Shown here in pieces: positions 56,713 through 64,000 of a stretch of 64,000 bases of DNA. The DNA comes from Buxus sempervirens (Eukaryota; Streptophyta; Magnoliopsida; Buxales; Buxaceae). How positions within the stretch are numbered: position 1 is the stretch's first letter; each line of letters begins with the position of its first letter. The translations under genes were made by a program, and so were the position numbers. The DNA lies in the NCBI GenBank assembly GCA_947561395.2, contig OX387185.1:34452213-34516212 (forward strand), written 5' to 3'. The notes under the pieces were generated by a model. The model was not told the origin of the DNA and did not search any database. It saw only the letters and a list, made by a program, of their open reading frames with translations.

Positions 56713-56792
56713 AGAATAACAATCAGGTGGTTGCTGAAGTAAGAATGGGAAATGGCAAGAACTTTCCCATCTACTAGAGCTACCCAAGAGCC

Positions 56793-57872
56793 ATGATGGC
56801 CAGATTTGATGAATCAACTCTATGGCATCAAAGGTTTGGTCACTTTAACCTAAATGCATTAAGGTTGTTAAATCAGAAAAATATGATGCATGATCTACCA
56901 CTTCTAGACCAGAACATGCCTATTTGTGAAGGGAGTATGTTGGGAAAGCAGCACAGACAGCCTTTTCCTACTGGAGAAGCTTGGAGAGTAAAATCAGTTC
57001 TTGAATTGGTGCATACTGATTTGTGTGGTCCAATGAGGACACCCTCTCAAAGTGAAAACAGGTATTTTATACTGTTTATTGATGATTTTTCTAGAATGAC
57101 ATGGGTTTATTTTCTCAAAGAAAAATCAGAAGTTTTTCAAATATTTAAAACTTTTAAGTTGCTGGTTGAGAATCAATGCGGCAGCAAGATCAAAACCTTG
57201 AGAAGTGACAGGGGAACTGAGTTCAACTCAATGAAATTTGATAATTTTTGCAAAGAAGAAGGGTTGGAGCATCAATTGACAGTAGCCTATACTCCACAAC
57301 AAAATGGAGTCTCTGAGAGGAAGAATAGGACTGTCATGGAGATGGCTAGATCCATGCTAATGGCAAAAGGGCTTCCTAAGAAATTTTGGGTAGAGGCTGT
57401 CAACACAGCCGTGTATATTCTCAACAGGTGTCCTACAAAAGCAGTGAAAGATCTAACTCCTATAGAAGCTTGGAGCGGACAAAAACCAACTGCTAATCAT
57501 TTGAAAGTGTTCAGGTGCATATGTTACATTCATGTACTTGAACAAAAGAGGCACAAACTAGAAGAAAAATCAGAGAAGGGAGTTTTCCTTGGATATAGTT
57601 CTCAATCCAAAGGATATCGGGTTTTAAATCTAAAAACTAAGCAGCTGGTAACAAGCAGAGATGTTGTATTTGATGAACATTCTGCCTGGAATTGGAAAGA
57701 AAAAGAAGAATTAGATCAACCATTGTTTGTACCAAGGAATGAAGAGACCGAGGAGATGCTGGAAATTCCAATTCAAAGGGTTCAACCTTCATCACCAAAC
57801 TCAACTCAGAGAACTAACAGCAACCTTGAGAACCAGATCTCTCATCACCCGAGTCACATCCCAGAAGATTAA
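56793..57872 (+). pseudogene. Copia K2 integrase region
   Basis: A 359-codon open frame. GAG-pre-integrase zinc motif L-W-H-Q-R-F-G-H, then cysteines in 'MPICEGSMLGKQ' (the usual second cysteine of C-x2-C is serine or methionine here, which may spoil zinc binding). Catalytic core: 'LVHTDLCGPM' (first D), 'LRSDRGTEF' (second D) and 'PQQNGVSERKNRT' (E). C-terminal 'FLGYSSQSKGYRV' block is present. Upstream, the gag zinc knuckle passes within a few codons into 'TIYDLKNN', so the aspartic protease between them has been deleted near 56703. Integrase would insert the cDNA. Confidence 0.92.
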
Positions 57873-59443
57873 GGCCTCTAAGTGAAATTTATGAGTCATG
57901 CAACTTTACCACCATAGAGCCTGAAAATTACACAACAGCTGCAAAAGAACAAGTGTGGGTGGATGCAATGAAGGAGGAGATCAAAATGATTGAGAAGAAC
58001 AAAACATGGGAGCTGGTTCCATATCCTGACAGCAAAGATGTTATTGGAGTTAAGTGGATTTTCAAAAGAAAGCTTAACTCTGATGGATCTTTAATGAAAT
58101 GAAAAGCAAGACTCGTTGCTAAAGGCTACTCACAGCAGTTTGGAATTGATTACAATGAGACCTATGCACCAGTGGCTCGGCTGGACACAATCAGAACCAT
58201 TGTTGCACTTGCAGCACAAAAGAGTTGGAAGATTTCTCAACTCGATGTCAAGTCATCATTTCTCAATGGAGTTCTTGAAGAGGAAGTCTATGTTGAACAA
58301 CCCGAGGGCTTCAAGAAGGAAGAAGGCAAAGTGCTTAGATTGAAGAAGGCATTATATGGGCTCAAACAAGCGCCCCAAACCTGGTATAGCAAGATTGATG
58401 GTTACTTTTGTGATCAAGGCTTCAAGAAAAGCTTAAGTGAACCTACACTCTATGTTCAGCTCAAAGGTAATGCCTTACTCATAGTCTCTTTATATGTTGA
58501 TGACTTGATTGTGATTGGAAATGATCCAACCAAGATTGAAGTGTTCAAGCAAGATATGATGAAGAATTTTGAGATGACTGACTTAGGCTTAATGCATTAC
58601 TTTCTTGGAATGGAAGTATGTCAAAAAGATGGCATTTTCATCTCACAAAAGAAATATGCTAAAGATTTGTTAAAGAAGTTCAATATGTCTGAATGCAAGT
58701 CTGTGGCTACTCCTCTAGTTGCAAATGAGAAGCTAAAGAAAGAAGATGGGGCAAAAAATTGTGATGTTACAGCATATAGGAGCTTAACTGGGAGCTTGTT
58801 GTACCTCTCTGCCACACGACCTGACATCACATATGCTACTAGCTTGCTGTCAAGGTTCATGCAACAAATTCATTTTGGTGCTGCTAAAAGAGTACTGAGG
58901 TACATTCAGGGCACTAAAGAGTTTGGCATACGGTACAAGACATGTCCTCATTCTAGGTTGACTGGTTTTACTGATAGTGATTGGGCTAGATCACTTGATG
59001 ATATGAAAAGCACTTCTGGGTATTGTTTCAATTTGGAAAGTGGAATGTTTTCGTGGGGATCAAGAAAACAAAGTTCAATTGCTCAATCTACTGCTGAAGC
59101 TGAGTATGTTGCTGCTATTGGTGCTGCAAATCAAGCCATTTGGTTGTGCAGAATTCTTGAAGATATGGGTTCAAAACAGCAACTTCCAGTGGAGATCTAT
59201 TGTGACAGCAAATCAGCCATTGCTATGTCAAAGAATCCTGTCTTTCATAGCAGAACCAAGCACATTGCAATAAAATATCACTACTTGAGAGATGTAACAG
59301 CAAAAGGAGATATTGAGCTCAAGTTTTGCAGATCTGAAGATCAAGCAGCAGACATCTTGACAAAATCTCTTTCCCGAGACAAGTTTCGAAGGCTAAGGTT
59401 GATGCTTGGGGTTTCTGGAAAAAGCATCAAGGAGGAGTATTGA
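57873..59443 (+). pseudogene. Copia K2 reverse transcriptase and RNase H
   Basis: The frame opens in the RT N-terminal block 'KTWELVPYPDSKDVIGVKWI', has one stop at about 58100 in place of the conserved tyrosine before K-A-R-L-V-A-K-G, and then runs open to 59443. Palm motif Y-V-D-D-L at about 58495; '[20 protein letters not shown]' upstream carries the other catalytic aspartate. RNase H: '[19 protein letters not shown]', '[11 protein letters not shown]', '[20 protein letters not shown]' and '[11 protein letters not shown]', with all acidic residues in place. The C-terminal A-D-I-L-T-K-S-L is typical. Apart from the stop, the enzyme looks intact. Confidence 0.93.
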
Positions 59444-59650
59444 AGTTGGAACTTGTACCTATCTTTAATGATGCTATTTTCCCATTCTCTATCTTTAGTT
59501 CATTTTGTTGTTGCTGCTATGAACTATTTCTTGTAAACTGCAGATCCATTACTGCTATGTTATTCCCTATGTGGCATATAAGTCTCTCTTGAGCTAATGC
59601 AATGGCAGAACCTTTAGTAGTTCTCAACCTCTGGTTTTCTGATTTATCAT
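59438..59650 (+). repeat. Copia K2 3' LTR, approximate
   Basis: Follows the polypurine tract AAGGAGGAG. It starts TATTGAAGTTGGAACTTG, where TG would be expected, so the terminal G has probably mutated to A. The right end is uncertain; a possible ..TTATCA end lies near 59649. There is no 5' LTR to compare with. Confidence 0.55.
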
Positions 59651-60069
59651 TTCCTCGGTTCATCTTTCTTTCATAGATTTCCTTGCTTTGATCCATCTTC
59701 GTAGCGTCTTCATATCTCTCGAAACGTAGTTTTCTTTGAATTGAACTTTTCTTTTAGTTTTTTCTTTTAGTCCCATGTTGACTCTTCCTCTTCGCCGTTA
59801 GTTTGGTTGCCTAAATTTTCAAGATTCGAGCGTACCAAGCCAGGTTGTCTGTATGAACATCAACGATCATGGGACACAACTCCTAATATCGCTCCAGAGC
59901 ATCCAGTACCCCTCTAGATCAAGTTCCAGTGCTAGATCGTCCCTAATGTTCTACTTGACCCTCTCGCCCTCCTGATAGGTATGGTTTTCCATCCTCTTCT
60001 TCAGGCCTATTTGATGTTTCGTTTTTCATTACTTCAGCTATATGTCACCACTATTTCTACCTGTTATAC
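59651..60069. other. Unassigned segment, perhaps copia K1 remnant
   Basis: C- and T-rich sequence with no clear domain. It lies between K2 and a copia RT scrap and could be decayed K1 sequence. Confidence 0.35.
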
Positions 60070-60256
60070 TCAAGCAGTGCAACGTAAGTGTTGGTAGCAG
60101 GGTATGCTGGATGAGTTCCGTGCTCCTGAGGAGAATTATATGTGGGACAATGTGCCTTGCCCTCCTAACGTGCAGCCTATTGAGAGCAAGTGGGTGTATT
60201 CAGTAAAATTGTGATTTGTTGTAAGCTTCACATTGTTGCCTTTGGTAACAAGTAGG
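60070..60256 (+). pseudogene. Copia reverse-transcriptase N-terminal scrap
   Basis: The plus frame reads 'GMLDEFRAPEENYMWDNVPC' followed by P-P-N-V-Q-P-I-E-S-K-W-V-Y-S-V-K-L, the N-terminal copia RT block (W-x-x-A-M-x-x-E-x...W...V-x-x-K-W-V-Y). Further on, a frame-shifted K-L-H-I-V-A-F-G-N-K is still visible. It is cut at 60256 by the hAT element. Its style (K-W-V-Y-S-V-K-L) differs from K2, so it belongs to another copia family, possibly K1. Confidence 0.75.
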
Positions 60257-60837
60257 TAGGGATGCTAAACGGGTTGGCTCGGCACAGCCCGGGCCTGTTT
60301 AGCGCGTGCCTGGCATGTTGTGGCCCGCCCGGCCCATTTTGCATATACCCTAGCATGGCCCAACCCACAGCACGCTTGGGGCTGGGCCATGCCAAGCCGG
60401 GCATGGTGGACCGGTGGGCCTAACGGGCCAGGTTCCTTTTTTTTTTTTTTTAAAACAAATAAAAATAGGAAAAAATCATTAAAAAAATTCTAAAAAATAT
60501 GTTTATTATTCACAAAATTGTCTTACACATAATGGGATGGATTTTGCTCAAAAAATGTAAATAAATTAATTATTACAAGTACAAGTACAACTTTGCAAAT
60601 AATATATAATACATTTGCACAAATAATACTGCATCACTATAGTATGAGCACATCCCAACTAGGTTGGCACCCACTCATCTATCTTTCATTTGTAGATTAA
60701 AAAAAAAAAGAAAAAGAAAGTAGAATTCCTAAACTTTGATTACAAAAAATATAATAAAACTTAGATTAATCTGGAAGAATAAATTTATCAAGATTCAAAT
60801 CATCGAAGTCTCCAGCAAGTTGATCATCCTCATATTC

Positions 60838-62753
60838 CTAACCTCTCAGTTCATCCCTTAGCCAATCTATTAGACAGACACATACTTGCACCATCTCCGA
60901 TGTTAATCTACTCCTATAGTCGTCTACCGTTCGTCCACCTGCACTAAAAGCTGATTCCGATGCAACTGTGGACGTAGAAACCATTAGTAGATCACATACC
61001 ATGGTGGAAAGCACAAGATAACTAACCTGATTTTGCTTCCACCATATCAAAATATTAAAAGAACTATGCTCATCCATAGTATGTAAAAGTAATGGGGGGC
61101 TTTCTAAATAAATCCTTAACTCAGATGATCCTCCACTACCAGATGCTAGTTGTTTTCCCCTTCTTTTCCCACTTAAAAAATTCTAGTGGGAATTATCTAG
61201 TAGTGTTTCTTAGGTCTGAGTCTAACCATGTCCGCTACTGCTAGTATCATATTCAGAAAAAAGTCTTTCTAATAGGTCTTTTATTTTACATATATCTATT
61301 TGAAAAGAAGATCTCATATTATCATTTATTCCTTCTATTAAATCTTCCGCTCCTAATTTAATCCTAGGGTCCATTGTACTAGCTAAACAATATAAATTAG
61401 GCATATCTTACTAATATTTTAAAATTTTAGCCTCCATTGCAGGGCAAATATCCTTAGCAATGGGCGTGTCTATATATTTTTTAAAGCAAATACTTATTTG
61501 ATATAGTATAGTTAAAACATTTGGGGATGTTGGGTAATAAACCCCTGATAAGAATCTTGTTGCATCATAAAAAGCTTTTAAAAAATCTCTTAAAATTTCT
61601 GCTATTTGCTAGTCAAGTTCTATTAGTTCACTTTGAGGCACTTTTGTTTTAGAAAATAGTGTAAGTTCTTGTTTCAATTCTAGTGCAGCTTCTAGCATTA
61701 AATATGTTGAATTCCACCTATGTTCAACATCTAGGGTAATTTTTTTAGGTTGCTTTCCCAAACTTGCACAATAATTTTTAAATTCTCTAGCAGTTGTGCT
61801 AGATTGTTTTAAATATCTTATTGCATCTCTAATATTCATTAATGAAATTGGACAATTTTTAAGCCATCATGCACAACTAAATTTAGGATGTGACAAGCAC
61901 ATCATATCTAACATGAAATAAACATCCCTCTACATTTAAGTTTAAGTGTTGTTTTAATATTTCTATTGCAACATTATTAGCACTTGCATTATCAAGTGCT
62001 AGAGCCATTACTTTATTTTGTATTTTATACTTTCTTATATTATGTGCTATAGCATTTGCTATAGCTGGTCCAAAATGTCTAGAATCTAGTGACGCAAAAG
62101 TTAATATTCTTTTTTTCCATACTCCAATTCTCATTTATATAATGTGCAATTATAGCTAAATAACTTATTTGTTGTCTACTTGTCCGGATATCTGAGGTTA
62201 AAGCCACCTTAAAGCTATTGTTTGAAAAAGTTTCTATTAATCCAGTTTTCATTTTTTCATATAATGTTATAGCATCCTTTCTTAAAGTGTGGCATGAGAA
62301 GGGTTTATATCCTATTGCTAGATATTTAGTTATTAGACGGTTAGATCTTTTAGATTCTATTAATCTAAAGGGTAATTCTTCTTGTATTATCTATTTTACA
62401 ATTTCAAGCCTAGTTTCTTCTTGATTAAAAACAAAATTGCTATAATTAACACTACTGTTGAAAATTTGGGCTTGCCTAGGGTCTATTTGGCCATATCTTG
62501 GAAGGCATTTCTACAAATGCCATTGCAAGTGGTCTGTACCACTTTTTCCTTTATAACTAAAATTTTTTTTGCAACGGTTACAAACTGCCCTCTCTTCACT
62601 CCCTATAGTTTCAATTGTAAAATTTATCCAAACACCGGAGGTTCTACTCCTCTTGGTGCTCCTAAGTGGTAGGGAAGATGATCCCATCTCTTGGAAAGGC
62701 AAATCAGCTTCATGATCTTGGATGGAAGGGTCACAATATGGGGATTGGGTCAC
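60838..62753 (-). pseudogene. hAT transposase (Ac/RICESLEEPER type), broken
   Basis: Minus-strand pieces in order: BED zinc finger (62690-62520) with C-N-R-C-K-K-N-F...D-H-L-Q-W-H; a middle segment about 62500-62135 with one stop and 'SDIRTSRQQISYLAI'; the catalytic region at 62134-61883 with 'LDSRHFGPAIANAI' and 'VMALALDNASANN' (catalytic D) and 'GCLFHVRY'; 'VEHRWNSTYLMLEAALELKQ' (61839-61609); 'LYCLASTMDPRIKLG' (61404-61222); and the C-terminal dimerisation domain at 61077-60838 with 'VSTVASESAFSAGGRTVDDY'. All parts of a standard transposase are represented, but stops and frame changes between pieces prevent expression. It would excise and reinsert hAT DNA. Confidence 0.92.
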
Positions 62754-63612
62754 ATCATCAGAAAAAGTTGGGTCAGAATAGGTCTAAGAAATTCTCTTTC
62801 TTCAGTGTTAAAGCACATAGACTGCTTGGGGTCCATTATCAAATTTCGAAAAAAAGTTTTGTTAATAAATAATGTAATAATAAATTATTGGTGATACACT
62901 ACCTATAGTAAAGTGAGGAATAATGTACGCAAAAATACACCAAGAAAATTCCCAGGTAACTGGAGGGGTCACAAACGGTCCCACTTAAAACCCAGTTTCC
63001 TTAGGCAATTATCTCGTCATTTGTGACAACTTTCCTAGAGATGCACTTAGTTGCACAGTAGTCACCCACTATACCAGGTTTTAAAATAATAAGAAAGGTA
63101 GAAGGAGAGACTTACTTAAATATATAATATTTATACTAATTTTAAAATCAGAAAATTAAATAGAAGACTCTTTAGAATGAAGCTTGAACTTTGCAGTTGA
63201 AGCCTTCAACCTCCAGAGACTTCCCACTTTTGATGCTTGAACAATTTAAAAATTGTAACTATTTCTTGATAGCTATAGAGATGAAGAGAGTAAAGGAGAT
63301 TGTAGAAGAGAGTAAGAGATTGTAGAAGAGGTGTGGTTTGGAGTGGGAAGGGTTAGGCCTATTTATAGAAAACCAAAAGTGCCTTTTTACCACATCGACC
63401 CTCCAATATGACTGTTATTTGGTAGTTGGAAGGGTGAAAATGGTCATTTATAATCAATTACAAGCATACCCCCTAATGTGGCTATTATATGGCTGTTTGG
63501 GGGTAAAACAGTCAAAAAGTGGAAAACCCCACTTTTTGGAGGAGCCAAACGGCTAGCCGTTTTGCTGGTCGGCCCGCCGGGCAAACACGCGGGCGGCCCA
63601 TCGGCCCGCAAG
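62754..63612 (-). other. 5' untranslated and subterminal part of the hAT element
   Basis: Non-coding. On the minus strand this leads into the transposase start. It has C-rich subterminal repeats (CGGCCCGCC, GGCGGCCC, CGGCCCGC at 63570-63610) mirroring the G/C-rich left end, and a 16-bp perfect palindrome AAACGGCTAGCCGTTT at 63547-63562. Other short frames here look like chance. Confidence 0.6.
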
Positions 63613-64000
63613 TGTAACGCCCTAGATCCAGGTTTATTTAAACACATAAACCCAAATCTGGTTCGTTAGGCAAAATGACCCAAAACACTATTCCAGACTT
63701 AAACAATTTCATTTATTATATCAGAGTGTGAAAATAAAAACATCTTTCAGAAAGCGCGGAATTGAACTACCAAAATAATCCTTTTATATTTCATCTAAAA
63801 AGTCTGGAAATGGTTCAACTAAATAACATAAATATCATCCACCAAGGGTGTGGAATAAAGATACCAATCATCCTTCAAATAACATCAAACTCCTCAATCA
63901 AAATACTAAAAATAATCCCTAAGAAAAATAAATCTAGATGTTTCTCCATGTCCTTCTGGACCTACACAGGAATGAAATAATCTTCTTCCTGATAATCACA
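63613..64000. mobile_element. LTR F3, left part, runs off the window
   Basis: Starts TGTAACGCCCTAGATCCAG inside the hAT subterminal region. It shares the start with F1 and F2, and the following TTCATTTATTATATCAGAG matches the TTTTATTAAACTATCAGAG stretch of F2. Left flank GCAAG would be the target duplication. Solo LTR or full element cannot be decided. Confidence 0.8.

Larger units (their letters stand above)
55865..59650 (+). mobile_element. Copia element K2, 5' LTR lost, protease deleted
   Basis: Ty1/copia element read on the plus strand: PBS for initiator-methionine tRNA (55865-55876), gag (55896-56712), integrase (56793-57872), reverse transcriptase and RNase H (57873-59443), polypurine tract AAGGAGGAG (59429-59437) and the 3' LTR start (59438). 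The integrase-before-RT order is diagnostic of copia. The 5' LTR is absent and replaced by a chimeric junction. The aspartic protease domain is missing. The number of lesions is small compared with K1, so K2 is younger. Confidence 0.9.
60257..63612 (-). mobile_element. hAT transposon, broken, right end cut by LTR F3
   Basis: The left terminus starts TAGGGATGCTAAACGGG at 60257, followed by a subterminal region rich in GGCCC/GGGCC. The transposase runs on the minus strand from 62753 to 60838. The 5' side (62754-63612) is non-coding and ends in GC-rich subterminal sequence (GGCGGCCCATCGGCCC). LTR F3 starts at 63613, so the other inverted repeat lies outside the window. The 8 bp before the left end are CAAGTAGG; the partner duplication cannot be checked here. 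Confidence 0.85.

Overview
This is nuclear DNA from a seed plant, most likely an angiosperm with a repeat-rich genome. It is AT-rich and carries GT-AG introns of several kilobases, RTE and L1-like LINEs, Ty1/copia and Ty3/gypsy elements, Helitrons and hAT DNA transposons. I saw no rRNA gene, tRNA gene, CRISPR array or intact cellular gene. The species cannot be named from the sequence alone.

Layout. Positions 1-16266 are low-copy-looking DNA holding a piece of a host gene on the + strand. Three short exons (5531-5652, 12645-12706, 12840-12936) join in phase across canonical splice sites. They are separated by a roughly 7-kb intron littered with repeats, and upstream lie two RTE LINE remnants arranged head to tail on the minus strand (2085-4395). 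A 407-bp hAT MITE with a perfect 8-bp target duplication lies at 16275-16681, and a decayed L1-like LINE on the minus strand at 16880-19500. From 19865 to 46281 I read one very large non-autonomous LTR retrotransposon ('C'). It has a 5'-truncated 5' LTR, a PBS-like site, a long leader, a broken gag, no reverse transcriptase, and a 3' LTR. Five solo LTRs have split it, at 20299, 22927, 30686, 35754 and 41707; four have matching target duplications apart from at most one changed base, and one has a probable duplication (gttac/gctac). Two insertions are confirmed by 'empty sites' in the other LTR of C. From 46282 to 64000 there are two small related Helitrons, two TRIM-like LTR fragments, two more solo LTRs (47309, 53337), two decayed copia elements, a nearly complete but broken hAT transposon (60257 to at least 63612), and a further LTR that starts inside the hAT and runs off the window.

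The most unusual signal is structural. (1) The leader of C holds about 28 consecutive short hairpins (28956-30410). Their loops stay alike (A-A-G-C-C-T...G-A-A) while the two stem arms drift together, so base pairing is kept by compensating changes. (2) The long LTRs carry clusters of near-perfect inverted repeats 20-300 bp upstream of the TATA box. These clusters differ completely in sequence between copies of the same family. Two C-family LTRs carry 38-39-bp-period arrays of one palindromic motif, and the same array recurs in the internal leader. I know of no named system for this. It may be RNA structure, protein-binding arrays, small-RNA sources or a by-product of template switching.

The proteins encoded here act in transposition: gag particle proteins, copia integrase and reverse transcriptase-RNase H, LINE endonuclease and reverse transcriptase, and a hAT transposase. 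Every one shows stops, frameshifts or deletions, so nothing here looks autonomous today.
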